NCBI GenBank assembly: GCA_023269455.1
Contig: JAHFTG010000041.1
Location: forward strand, 1-12,195
DNA length: 12,195 nucleotides
Direction: 5' to 3'
Source of the DNA: Opitutaceae bacterium
GTDB lineage: Bacteria; Verrucomicrobiota; Verrucomicrobiia; Opitutales; Opitutaceae
Position numbers and translations under genes: made by a program. Shown one piece after another: positions 1-7,412 of the stretch (positions within the stretch are counted from its first letter, which is position 1; each line of letters begins with the position of its first letter). The notes below the pieces were generated by a model. The model ran no database searches. It saw only the letters and a list, made by a program, of their open reading frames with translations, and had not been told where the DNA came from.

Positions 1-823
1 TTTCAACTGCTCGATCGACTCCATCGATTACAAGGGCAAGCCGCGCCGTTTCATGCGCGACGACCATGTATTCGACCATCCGCTTTCGGTCGCGGAGGTC
101 ATCAGTCATTCCAGCAACGTCGGTGCGGCCCAGCTCGGCATGCTCCTCGGAGAAGACGGCGTCTATCGTTATGCGCATGCCTTCGGTTTCGGTGAGAAGA
201 GCGGTTTCCCTTTTGGTGGCGAAGTCTCCGGTTTCCTCAACACGCCGGACAAATGGAGCGGCGTGGACATCACGCGTATCCCCGCCGGTTACAGTATTTC
301 CGCGACGCCGATCCAGATTCACTACGCGATGGCGGCCATCGCCAGCGGAGGCGTGCTGATGCGCCCGCAGATCATCCGCCAGGTGCGGGATGCGTCGGGC
401 GAAGTGGTTTACAACTTTACCGGCTCCGTCCGCCGTCACGTCGTGACGACGCGCACCGCCGAGCAGATGGCGCGGATGCTCGAAGGCGTCGCCTCGCCGG
501 AAGGCACCGCGCCGATGGCGGCGATTCCGAATTTCGAGGTGGCGGGCAAAACCGGCACCGCGCAGAAGCTCATCAACGGCCGCTACTCGGAGCATAATCA
601 CGTGGGCTCGTTTGTGGGTTTTTTCCCGGCGAGCCGGCCGCGTGTAGTTATCTCCGTGATCGTCGATGATGCCAAGGTTCCCGGCGGCCGCATCGCTTAC
701 GGCGCCACTGTGGCCGCGCCCAGTTTCAAGCGCATCGGCGAACAGTTGATTCAATACATGGACATCAAGCCCGTGCTCGAACCGGGAAGCAATTTGCTGG
801 TCATGGATGGAGGTCGTCGATGA
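1..823 (+). CDS. ftsI: FtsI/PBP3-type peptidoglycan D,D-transpeptidase, 3' part
   Basis: This is the C-terminal part of the septal class B penicillin-binding protein, which cross-links peptide stems at the division site in the periplasm. The reading frame is open from base 2, so the gene begins upstream of the window and the ATG at 53 is internal. Seen directly: the SxN motif (Ser-Ser-Asn, bases 110-118) within a VISHSSNVGAAQLG stretch, and the KTGT motif at bases 548-559 (context VAGKTGTAQK). The following VGSFVGFFPA segment is typical of FtsI/SpoVD-type transpeptidases. The acylated SxxK serine and the N-terminal membrane anchor are outside the window. No PASTA domain follows the transpeptidase domain; the protein ends about 90 residues after KTGT. 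Its stop overlaps the first possible murE start by 4 nt (ATGA). Position directly before murE and pairing with ftsW favour FtsI over a PBP2 paralogue. Confidence 0.93.
   Translation, partial: FNCSIDSIDYKGKPRRFMRDDHVFDHPLSVAEVISHSSNVGAAQLGMLLGEDGVYRYAHAFGFGEKSGFPFGGEVSGFLNTPDKWSGVDITRIPAGYSISATPIQIHYAMAAIASGGVLMRPQIIRQVRDASGEVVYNFTGSVRRHVVTTRTAEQMARMLEGVASPEGTAPMAAIPNFEVAGKTGTAQKLINGRYSEHNHVGSFVGFFPASRPRVVISVIVDDAKVPGGRIAYGATVAAPSFKRIGEQLIQYMDIKPVLEPGSNLLVMDGGRR
809..813 (+). promoter_or_regulatory. Shine-Dalgarno site for the upstream murE start
   Basis: GGAGG lies inside the last codons of ftsI, 6 nt before the ATG at 820. It is the main evidence that translation of the murE frame can begin at 820, not only at the ATG at 925, which lacks a comparable site. 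Confidence 0.6.
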
Positions 824-2418
824 TCGGCTACCTCACTCAAAATCATGCCCTCATCAACGCCTTCCAACCACGTGCCGAAGGGCGCGTGCGTCGCTCGGAC
901 CCTGTAAGTCAGCGTGTTTTTAAAATGGCCCCCAAATTATCCGATTATCTTAACGCAGACGAGGTGATCGCGGTGAAGGGCACCTTCGACCAGCCGATCT
1001 CCGGCATCGTCATGGACAGCCGCCGCGTCGTCCCGGGCGTGCTCTTCTTCGCGCTGCCCGGCCTGCGCAGCGACGGCTCCGCGTTCATCGACGAGGCGAT
1101 CAATCGCGGTGCGGTGGCCATCGTCACCCAGAAGCTTCCGTCGCACGTTCCTTCCAAGGTCACGTTCCTTCAGGTGGCCGACGCTCGCGCGACGCTCGCC
1201 CGCGTGGCCCAGCGGTTCTACAAATTTCCCGACCGCGACATGCAGGTCGTCGGTGTCACCGGCACCAACGGCAAGACCACCGTCACGCATCTCATCAAGC
1301 ATTTCCTCAACGGCGACCAGCGCGTCGGCCTGCTCGGCACCATCAACTACGATCTCGGCGCGCGCACGGTGCCTTCGTTCAAGACCACGCCCGAGTCCCT
1401 CGACATCTTCGGCATGCTCGCGCAGATGCGCGACGCCGGTTGCCGCCAGGCGGTCATGGAAGTGAGTTCGCACGGCATCGACCAGCAGCGCGTGCTCGGC
1501 CTCCAATTCGGTGCGGCCGTCTTCACCAACCTGACGCGCGACCATCTCGATTATCACAAGACGCTCGAAACCTACTTCGAGGTGAAGACACGCCTCTTCA
1601 CGGGCAACACCGGTTCGGAACCGAAAGTCGCGATCGTCAACCACGACGACGCCTACGGCCGCGACCTCGTCGCCAAGATCGGGCGTGAGGCGCCGTCTGT
1701 CCGCGTGGTCACTTACGGCGAGCAGGCCGGGGCCGACGTGCGCGCGGAAGACGTTTCGCTCAATTTCAAAAATACCACGTTCAAGCTCGTCTGGCCGCAA
1801 GGCGAGATGCTCGTCGATTCGCCGATGATCGGGCGCTACAACGTGAGCAACCTGCTTGCCGCCGTGGCCACCGCGTGGGCCTTGGGTCGCGATCCGCAGG
1901 TGTTCCTCGCGAAGCTCCGTGCGTTCAAGGGCGTGCCGGGCCGCATGGAACGCATCGAAGAAGGCCAGGCGTTCAACGTGCTCGTTGATTACGCGCACAC
2001 CGACGACGCGTTGAGCAACGCGCTCGGCATGCTCCGCGCGATCACACCGGGTCGTCTGCTCGTGGTCTTCGGCTGCGGCGGCAACCGTGACCGCACCAAA
2101 CGTCCGCTCATGGTGAAGGCCGTGCAGGAGTTCGCCGACTTCGCGCTCGCCACCGCCGACAACCCTCGCAACGAGGCGCTCACGCAAATTTTCAATGACA
2201 TGCAGGAAGGCGTCACCGCGCCGCTCAGGATCACGTGGATCGAGGATCGCCGCCGCGCCATCAGCCTCGCGCTCGACATGGCCAAGCCCGGCGACTGTCT
2301 GCTCATCGCGGGCAAAGGCCACGAGACGTATCAAGAGTTTGCCGACACCGTCAGCCCGTTCGACGACCGCCAGGTCGTCCGCGAGCTGATCGACATCAAG
2401 AAAATCGCCAAGGGATGA
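820..2418 (+). CDS. murE: UDP-MurNAc-L-Ala-D-Glu:meso-diaminopimelate ligase MurE
   Basis: This cytoplasmic ATP-dependent Mur ligase adds the third stem residue to UDP-MurNAc-L-Ala-D-Glu. Numbering from the ATG at 820 (532 aa), it shows the P-loop TGTNGKTT (residues 147-154), the Lys expected to be carbamylated in YFEVKTRLF (K256), GCGGNRDRTKRPLM, and DNPRNE (residues 447-452). DNPR is the signature of meso-A2pm-adding MurE, as opposed to L-Lys enzymes. Two starts are possible. The ATG at 820 has a good Shine-Dalgarno GGAGG 6 nt upstream and a 4-nt overlap with ftsI, but gives a 35-residue N-terminal extension rich in Arg. The ATG at 925 (MAPKLSDYL...) gives 497 aa, the usual family length, and aligns with the normal MurE N-terminus, but has no Shine-Dalgarno. 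The longer form is listed for its ribosome site; the shorter is at least as plausible from homology. Function is certain, start is not. Confidence 0.95.
   Translation: MIGYLTQNHALINAFQPRAEGRVRRSDPVSQRVFKMAPKLSDYLNADEVIAVKGTFDQPISGIVMDSRRVVPGVLFFALPGLRSDGSAFIDEAINRGAVAIVTQKLPSHVPSKVTFLQVADARATLARVAQRFYKFPDRDMQVVGVTGTNGKTTVTHLIKHFLNGDQRVGLLGTINYDLGARTVPSFKTTPESLDIFGMLAQMRDAGCRQAVMEVSSHGIDQQRVLGLQFGAAVFTNLTRDHLDYHKTLETYFEVKTRLFTGNTGSEPKVAIVNHDDAYGRDLVAKIGREAPSVRVVTYGEQAGADVRAEDVSLNFKNTTFKLVWPQGEMLVDSPMIGRYNVSNLLAAVATAWALGRDPQVFLAKLRAFKGVPGRMERIEEGQAFNVLVDYAHTDDALSNALGMLRAITPGRLLVVFGCGGNRDRTKRPLMVKAVQEFADFALATADNPRNEALTQIFNDMQEGVTAPLRITWIEDRRRAISLALDMAKPGDCLLIAGKGHETYQEFADTVSPFDDRQVVRELIDIKKIAKG
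869..888 (+). other. Possible RNA hairpin in the ambiguous murE 5' segment
   Basis: CACGTGCC (869-876) can pair with GGCGCGTG (881-888) across a GAAG loop, giving an 8-bp stem with one G-U pair. It falls between the two candidate murE starts. No T-run follows directly (the nearest, five Ts, is about 29 nt away), so it is not a terminator. In GC-rich DNA such a stem can arise by chance, and a regulatory role is only a possibility. Confidence 0.25.
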
Positions 2419-2424
2419 CCCGAC

Positions 2425-3822
2425 GTGCCTGTCTTTTCACCAGAATCCCTCGCCGCCTGGACGTCCGGTAAATGGACAGTTGTTCCGACCGTGCCGTTGA
2501 CCGGCTTCACAATGGACACGCGCCAGATTCGCGCGGGGCAGGTCTTCGTCGCGCTCAAGACCGACAAGCGCGACGGACACGATTTCTTGGCCGTCGCCCA
2601 GACGGCTGGCGCCGGTGCCGCACTTGTAGCTAAGGCCGATCCGTCGCTCGCGTTTCCGCAGCTCGTGGTCGCCGATCCGTTGACCGCTTTTCAAGCCATC
2701 GCGCGTGAACATCGGCGCACGTTTCGCGGTCCGGTCGTCGGCGTGTCCGGCAGCGCGGGCAAGACTTCGACCAAGAACTTGCTCTCACTTTTGCTCGGCG
2801 ATGAAGTGGGCGGGGTGCTCGCGACGGAGGGAAATCTTAACAACCACCTCGGCGTGCCGCTCACGCTCACGCGGCTCGATCCGGCGCGGCACGCGTTTGC
2901 CGTGATCGAGGCTGGCATCAGTGGCCCTGGTGAAATGGCCCCGCTCGCGGCTATGATCGAACCGGATCTCACGATCAACACGCTGGTCGCGCCCGCCCAC
3001 GTCGAGGCGCTCGGTTCGCTCGAAGGCGTCGCCCGCGAAAAGGCTGTGCTGCCCGCCGCCGTGCGCGCGGGTGGCGTGGCGATTTTTCCGGAGCAGAGCC
3101 GGCAGTTTGCGGCGTTCCGTGAACTGAATGTCCATACGCTCGTGATCGAGTCCGCCGACGTGTTGCGCCCGGCCAAGCCACCCACGGACAAAGTCTATTT
3201 CACGGTCACGCATCGCGACGACGAGACGGCGCTTGCCATCGCCTACGGCATGTCGCCGCCGCTCGTGTTCACGTTGCGCCGCGTATCGGCGGGCATGGCG
3301 CAAAACGCGGTGCTCGCGGTGTGCGCCGCGCTGCGACTCGGCGTGAGCCCCGAGGTGGTGCAGGCGCGTCTCGCAGGCTGGCAGGCCGCGAAGCTGCGCG
3401 GAGAACTGCGACGCGAAGACGGGCGCCTGCTTTACCTGGATTGCTACAACGCGAATCCGGCCGCGATGGGCGATGCGCTGGACGCGTTTTATGCGGTGGC
3501 CTCCGAAAGCGAACCGCGCCTGCTGGTCATCGGTTGCATGGGCGAACTCGGACCGGAGTCGGCGATGTATCACCGCGCGCTGGGCCGGGCGATTCACCTG
3601 CGCGCTGGCGATTATCTTATGGTGATCGGTGACGATGCGGCCGCCGTGCGCCAAGGCGTCCTCGAGCGTGGGCTCTCGGCGTCGCAAGTCGAAATCGTTG
3701 CAACGCTGGAACCCGTGAAGGCGCGGCTGGCCGGATTTCGCGGGGCGGTCTTCATCAAGGGCAGCCGGCGTTACCAACTGGAAACCATTCTACAAGGGGA
3801 GGACGCGCTCGCGGCGCACTGA
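2425..3822 (+). CDS. murF: UDP-MurNAc-tripeptide:D-Ala-D-Ala ligase MurF
   Basis: MurF is the last cytoplasmic Mur ligase; it adds D-Ala-D-Ala to UDP-MurNAc-L-Ala-D-Glu-meso-A2pm using ATP. The 465-residue length is normal for the family. Visible features are an N-terminal MurF substrate-binding segment (TMDTRQIRAGQVFVALK), the P-loop GSAGKT (residues 109-114), EGNLNNHLGVPLTL, the central-domain motif YNANPAAMGDAL, and the C-terminal-domain stretch VFIKGSRRYQLE. The start is GTG, chosen because it begins the normal N-terminus and has AAGGGA (2410-2415) 9 nt upstream. It starts 6 nt after the murE stop, so coupling to murE is likely. D-Ala-D-Ala would be supplied by the Ddl encoded at the end of the window. 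No anomaly was seen in catalytic motifs. Confidence 0.96.
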   Translation: MPVFSPESLAAWTSGKWTVVPTVPLTGFTMDTRQIRAGQVFVALKTDKRDGHDFLAVAQTAGAGAALVAKADPSLAFPQLVVADPLTAFQAIAREHRRTFRGPVVGVSGSAGKTSTKNLLSLLLGDEVGGVLATEGNLNNHLGVPLTLTRLDPARHAFAVIEAGISGPGEMAPLAAMIEPDLTINTLVAPAHVEALGSLEGVAREKAVLPAAVRAGGVAIFPEQSRQFAAFRELNVHTLVIESADVLRPAKPPTDKVYFTVTHRDDETALAIAYGMSPPLVFTLRRVSAGMAQNAVLAVCAALRLGVSPEVVQARLAGWQAAKLRGELRREDGRLLYLDCYNANPAAMGDALDAFYAVASESEPRLLVIGCMGELGPESAMYHRALGRAIHLRAGDYLMVIGDDAAAVRQGVLERGLSASQVEIVATLEPVKARLAGFRGAVFIKGSRRYQLETILQGEDALAAH

Positions 3823-3828
3823 TTTCCG

Positions 3829-4941
3829 ATGCTCAGGTATCTCGCCAACTACGAGGATTTCTGGGGGCCGTTGCGCCTGCTGAACTTCATCACGCTGCGC
3901 ACGCTGATGGCGGCGGGCACAGCCACGCTCATCGGTTTCATCATCGGCCCGTGGCTCATCCACAAGCTGCGCAAGCTCAAGTTCGGCCAGCACTACGACG
4001 ACGATCGCACCGGCGATCTCGCGCAGAAATTCGACAAGAAAAACACGCCCACGATGGGCGGCCTGCTCATCTTTTTTTCGGTGTTTGTCAGCACGGTGCT
4101 TTGGGCGACGCCGAATGTCTGGGTCGTGGTCGCACTCTTCGTTTACACCGCGCTGACCGGCGTGGGCTTCCGCGATGATTATCTGAAAGTCGTGAAGAAA
4201 AACCGCGATGGCATCTCGTCCCGCGAAAAGCTGATGTGGCAGACGCTCATCACCGTCATTGCGCTGACCGCGCTCGTGCTGCATCCGCTGAGCGCCCAAA
4301 AAATCCGCGAGCTGTGGGTGCCCTTTCTTAAATATCCGGTGCTCGCGGCGATGCCGGTGGCCGCGCTTTTCGTGCTGATGTTTTTTTGGGTCGTCGGGTT
4401 TAGCAATGCGATCAACCTCACCGACGGCCTCGACGGTCTCGCCATCGGCTGCACGATCACCGTGGCGCTGGTTTACGGATTGATGGCGTATGCGGCGGGC
4501 AACTCAAAGATCGCCGATTATCTGCTCATCAGCCACGTGCCCGGCACCGGCGAACTCGCGGTGATTTGCGGCGCGTTGGTAGGCGCGGGCATGGCTTTTC
4601 TTTGGTATAATTCTTATCCGGCTGAACTCTTCATGGGTGATACCGGTTCGCTCGCGCTTGGCGGCTTGATCGGCATGATCGCCTTCATGGTGCAGCAGCC
4701 GTTCACGTTGGTGATCGTGGGTGGGGTTTTCGTGGTGGAGGCGGTTTCGGTCATCATCCAGGTGAGCTTTTTCAAATATACGCGGCGGCGTTACGGCGAG
4801 GGGCGCCGGTTCTTCCGCATGGCGCCGATTCACCATCATTTCCAAAAACAGGGCTGGCCTGAAACCAAGGTCGTGATGCGCTTTTGGATCATCTCCCTCA
4901 TGTGCGCACTCGCCGGTCTCGGCACGTTGAAACTCCGCTGA
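3829..4941 (+). CDS. mraY: Phospho-N-acetylmuramoyl-pentapeptide transferase MraY
   Basis: MraY is an integral inner-membrane enzyme that moves phospho-MurNAc-pentapeptide from UDP to undecaprenyl phosphate, forming lipid I. The 370-residue protein has about ten hydrophobic segments and aligns along its whole length with E. coli MraY. Seen motifs are FDKKNTPTMGG, the DD pair in GFRDDYLKV (D116, D117), NLTDGLDGLA (196-205), FMGDTGSLALGG with D271, and MAPIHHHF (H335-H337). These cover the Mg2+ and nucleotide site residues known in the family. An Arg directly before the DD pair is somewhat unusual, since a small or hydrophobic residue is more common. The start lies 6 nt after murF and has no good Shine-Dalgarno, so translation probably depends on ribosomes finishing murF. 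The stop overlaps murD by 1 nt. Confidence 0.97.
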   Translation: MLRYLANYEDFWGPLRLLNFITLRTLMAAGTATLIGFIIGPWLIHKLRKLKFGQHYDDDRTGDLAQKFDKKNTPTMGGLLIFFSVFVSTVLWATPNVWVVVALFVYTALTGVGFRDDYLKVVKKNRDGISSREKLMWQTLITVIALTALVLHPLSAQKIRELWVPFLKYPVLAAMPVAALFVLMFFWVVGFSNAINLTDGLDGLAIGCTITVALVYGLMAYAAGNSKIADYLLISHVPGTGELAVICGALVGAGMAFLWYNSYPAELFMGDTGSLALGGLIGMIAFMVQQPFTLVIVGGVFVVEAVSVIIQVSFFKYTRRRYGEGRRFFRMAPIHHHFQKQGWPETKVVMRFWIISLMCALAGLGTLKLR

Positions 4942-6233
4942 TGTCACTCGTCATCCCAGAATTTATCCAACCACTGCTCGCGCAGCCTGTCGCCATTTTT
5001 GGCGGCGGGGTGAGCGGCCGCGCGGTGCTGGCCCTGGTCGAAGCGCTCGGCGGTCAAGGCGTGATCTTCGACGAGAAAGCACTCGGCGGGGCGCGCGCGG
5101 AATTTCGCGGCGCAGTCGTGCAAACGCACCGGCTGGTGGTGTTCTCGCCGGGCTTTTCGCCCACGCATCCGTGGATCGGGGCGGCGCGGGCTTCGGGCGC
5201 GGTGTGTCTGGCGGAATTGGATTTCGCCTCGCTGTTCTGGCGCGGCTCGCTGATCGCGATCACGGGCACCAACGGCAAGACGACGCTGACCGAGTTCCTC
5301 ACCCATGCGTTGCGGTCCATCGGCCGCGATGCGCATGCGACCGGCAACATCGGGCACTCGTTTGCCCAACTCGTCGTCGAGTCCGATGGCGGGGCGCCTG
5401 ATTCGATGGCGGTGTGCGAGGTGAGTTCATTCCAAGCGGAGATGCTGCGGTATTTCCGGGCGGACGCCGCGTTGTGGACGAATTTTGCGGAGGATCACCT
5501 AGAGAGACATGGTGAGATGGAGGCGTATTTCCTGGCGAAGTGGCGGCTGTTTGAACGCACGGTGGGCGGGCATGTTTTTGCCGGAACGAGCACCCAGCAC
5601 TATGCGCATATTTTTGGGCAGACGCTGCCTGCCGAAGCGTTGGTCGCGACGGAAGATCAGCCGGCCGATGTGCTCCTGCGCGGGACGGTTTTCGCGCATT
5701 ATCCGCAACGGGAAAATTTCCTGCTCGCCGCCGCCTGGTGGCGCGGCGCGGGGCTGCGTGAGAACGCGCTTTACGCCGCCGCCGCATCGTTCCGCCTGGG
5801 CGCGCACCGGCTGGCCCGCGTGGGCGAGTGCGGCGGCGTGACTTACTGGAACGATTCGAAGGCGACCAATTTCCATGCGGTCGAGGCGGCGGTGGCGGGA
5901 TTCCCCGCGCCGGTTATCTTGATCGCGGGCGGCAAATCCAAGGGCGGCGACGTGGCGGCTTTCGTGCGCCGCATCGCTCCGCACGTTAAGCATGTGTTTG
6001 TGATCGGCGAAACGCGCAGCGTGCTGGCGATGCTGTGCGGAGCTTCGCAGGTTCCCCACACGGTGTGCGCGGATCTGGCGGAGGCCGTCGGGCTCGCCGC
6101 CAGGACGGCCGTGACCGGTGATAACGTTTTGCTCAGCCCGGGCTTCGCGAGCTTCGACCAGTTCCGTAACTACGAAGACCGGGGCACCCAGTTCATCACG
6201 CTCGTTAATAATCTGGGCGGAGTGCTCGTTTAA
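4941..6233 (+). CDS. murD: UDP-MurNAc-L-alanine:D-glutamate ligase MurD
   Basis: MurD is a cytoplasmic ATP-dependent ligase that adds D-Glu to UDP-MurNAc-L-Ala. At 430 residues it is close to E. coli MurD. In order: an N-terminal nucleotide-fold start VAIFGGGVSGRA, VVFSPGFSP, the P-loop TGTNGKTT (108-115), GNIGHSF, VSSFQAEM, the Lys expected to be carbamylated in YFLAKWRLF (K200), NDSKATN (304-310), GGKSKGGD, and the C-terminal LLSPGFASFDQFRNYEDRG. The ATG at 4941 overlaps the mraY stop (TGATG) and gives the expected N-terminus. A longer in-frame start at 4884 would add 19 residues inside mraY and is rejected. No Shine-Dalgarno is visible, which fits re-initiation after mraY. Confidence 0.96.
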   Translation: MSLVIPEFIQPLLAQPVAIFGGGVSGRAVLALVEALGGQGVIFDEKALGGARAEFRGAVVQTHRLVVFSPGFSPTHPWIGAARASGAVCLAELDFASLFWRGSLIAITGTNGKTTLTEFLTHALRSIGRDAHATGNIGHSFAQLVVESDGGAPDSMAVCEVSSFQAEMLRYFRADAALWTNFAEDHLERHGEMEAYFLAKWRLFERTVGGHVFAGTSTQHYAHIFGQTLPAEALVATEDQPADVLLRGTVFAHYPQRENFLLAAAWWRGAGLRENALYAAAASFRLGAHRLARVGECGGVTYWNDSKATNFHAVEAAVAGFPAPVILIAGGKSKGGDVAAFVRRIAPHVKHVFVIGETRSVLAMLCGASQVPHTVCADLAEAVGLAARTAVTGDNVLLSPGFASFDQFRNYEDRGTQFITLVNNLGGVLV

Positions 6234-6270
6234 GTTGGCCAAATTTTTCGTTTCTAAAAAAAATCTACTT

Positions 6271-7344
6271 ATGAAAATCCTCAAGATATTCGGTGTGGTT
6301 GTCGCGGTTCATGCCGCTGTGTTCATGTTCATCTTTGCCATTCCGGGCTGCCGCTCCACGGGCAAACAAAAGACCGTGCCCGTCGCGAGCACCGACGCGG
6401 CTTCGCCGGTGGCCGCCGCCGGTGGCGACGCGACCGCTCCGGTCTCGCCGGTCGCCGCCAGTGAGGGCACCAGCGCTCCGGCCCAGGTGCTTTTCAGTCC
6501 CACGCGTCCGGGCACGCCTGAGGCTTCCGCCCTCGAGGCGCAGCCGCCCGCCGATGTGCAGCCCGTGAAAGGCTACACCGTGGTCAAGGGCGACACGCTC
6601 TCCTCCATCGCCAAGAAAAACGGGACGACCGTGAAGGCGCTCACCGCCGCCAATAATCTTAAAGTGACCAGCTCGCTGCGCCTCGGGCAGAAGCTCATCA
6701 TTCCCGGCAAGGCTTCGGTTTCGGAATCCGCGTCCGCTCCCGCAGTCGGCGGCGGTTCTGCGGAGACGCTGGCTTACACGGTGAAATCGGGTGACACGTT
6801 GAGTTCGATTGCCCGTCACGCCGGCAGCACCAAGGCCGCGATCAAAACGCTGAACAAGCTCAAGTCCGATGTCGTGCGTCCCGGTCAGGTGCTCATGCTT
6901 CCCGCCGGTGGCGCAGCCGCCCCGTCGGCGACGGTTTCTGAAACCGCCGCGCCCGCCGCCGCCAGCGGCGCCTCCCTCACGCACGTCGTGAAAACGGGTG
7001 ACACGCTCGGCAGCATCGCTCGCAAGTATCAGGTGAAAGTCGGCGACATCGCCGCCGCCAACAACATCGCCGATCCGACCAAGGTCCGCGTCGGCCAGAA
7101 GTTGAAGATTCCCGGTTGGCAGTCTCCCGCCACGGCAAAGGCGCCGGCTGCGCCCGCCGCGAGTGTGTCCGCGTTCACGCCTGCTCCGGCGGCGGACGCT
7201 TCGCCGGTGGCTCCTGCCGCCGAGTCGCCGCTCTTCTCGGCTCCATCGACGGATAACTCCGCCTCGCCGGTCGCGCCTGCTGCGGATGCGTCCAGCGCGC
7301 CCGTTATCAAGATCGACGATTCCGGCGCTCCCAAAATGAACTGA
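6271..7344 (+). CDS. Exported protein with three LysM repeats
   Basis: This 357-residue protein has an N-terminal signal or lipoprotein-like sequence (MKILKIF, then a hydrophobic run to IPGC with Cys27), a low-complexity Ala/Pro/Ser/Thr linker, three LysM domains (about residues 102-147, 169-213 and 238-283), and an Ala/Pro/Ser-rich tail with SPVAPAA units. LysM domains bind N-acetylglucosamine-containing glycans, so it probably binds peptidoglycan in the periplasm. No catalytic domain (M23/LytM, NlpC/P60, amidase, transglycosylase) is visible. The lipobox is atypical (Pro at -2), so it may be lipidated or simply membrane-anchored. It lies 37 nt after murD and 68 nt before ftsW, in an otherwise tightly packed cluster. 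The start lacks a Shine-Dalgarno but follows an A/T-rich stretch. An upstream in-frame ATG at 6118 lies inside murD and is rejected because it would bury the signal sequence. A role as a septal wall-binding or scaffolding factor is inference. Confidence 0.9.
   Translation: MKILKIFGVVVAVHAAVFMFIFAIPGCRSTGKQKTVPVASTDAASPVAAAGGDATAPVSPVAASEGTSAPAQVLFSPTRPGTPEASALEAQPPADVQPVKGYTVVKGDTLSSIAKKNGTTVKALTAANNLKVTSSLRLGQKLIIPGKASVSESASAPAVGGGSAETLAYTVKSGDTLSSIARHAGSTKAAIKTLNKLKSDVVRPGQVLMLPAGGAAAPSATVSETAAPAAASGASLTHVVKTGDTLGSIARKYQVKVGDIAAANNIADPTKVRVGQKLKIPGWQSPATAKAPAAPAASVSAFTPAPAADASPVAPAAESPLFSAPSTDNSASPVAPAADASSAPVIKIDDSGAPKMN
6574..7119 (+). repeat. Three LysM repeats separated by Ala/Ser-rich linkers
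   Basis: Three units share the pattern Y/H-x-V-K-x-GDTL-x-SIA, then N-x-L or NNI, then GQ-x-L-x-(I/L)-P. They lie at bases 6574-6711, 6775-6909 and 6982-7119. Units 2 and 3 share CGGGTGACACG at DNA level. The linkers between them contain a recurring VSE(S/T)A element, so the module probably arose by duplication of a repeat plus linker. Confidence 0.85.
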
Positions 7345-7412
7345 GGCGTTTCTTCGCGTGATCGCCTGAGCAGTTTTAACCCTCACTTAATTTCGCACCG
7401 GAAATCGCCCTG

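Noticed and set aside
937..2334. Long open frame on the - strand opposite murE (also 2785-3777, 6265-7386 and 8384-9718 opposite other genes)
   Set aside because: These are long only because GC-rich codons on the + strand leave few stops in the mirrored frame. Their proteins are rich in Arg, His and Asp without recognisable motifs, and the + strand genes are certain.
2749..2766. MurF P-loop GSAGKT as a possible defect
   Set aside because: It fits the Walker A pattern and Ala at this place is acceptable; the other MurF motifs are intact.
3794..3803. Strong purine-rich AAGGGGAGGA near the end of murF as mraY ribosome site
   Set aside because: It is 25 nt before the mraY ATG, too far for a Shine-Dalgarno, and no start codon follows at proper spacing. 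It encodes MurF residues.
4884..4940. Upstream in-frame start extending murD by 19 residues
   Set aside because: It lies wholly inside the conserved end of mraY. The ATG at 4941 gives the standard MurD N-terminus and the TGATG junction.
6118..6270. Upstream in-frame start extending the LysM protein by 51 residues
   Set aside because: It overlaps the conserved C-terminus of murD and would put the hydrophobic signal sequence in the interior of the protein.
7129..7344. Ala/Pro/Ser-rich tail of the LysM protein as a DNA repeat array or mobile remnant
   Set aside because: The SPVAPAA units are degenerate at DNA level and stay in frame, as expected for a low-complexity periplasmic linker.
7344..7377. 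Possible terminator after the LysM gene (AGGCG ... CGCCT then TTTT)
   Set aside because: The stem has only 5 bp with a 14-nt loop and the T-run is short and not adjacent. Termination here would also cut off ftsW, murG and murC-murB.
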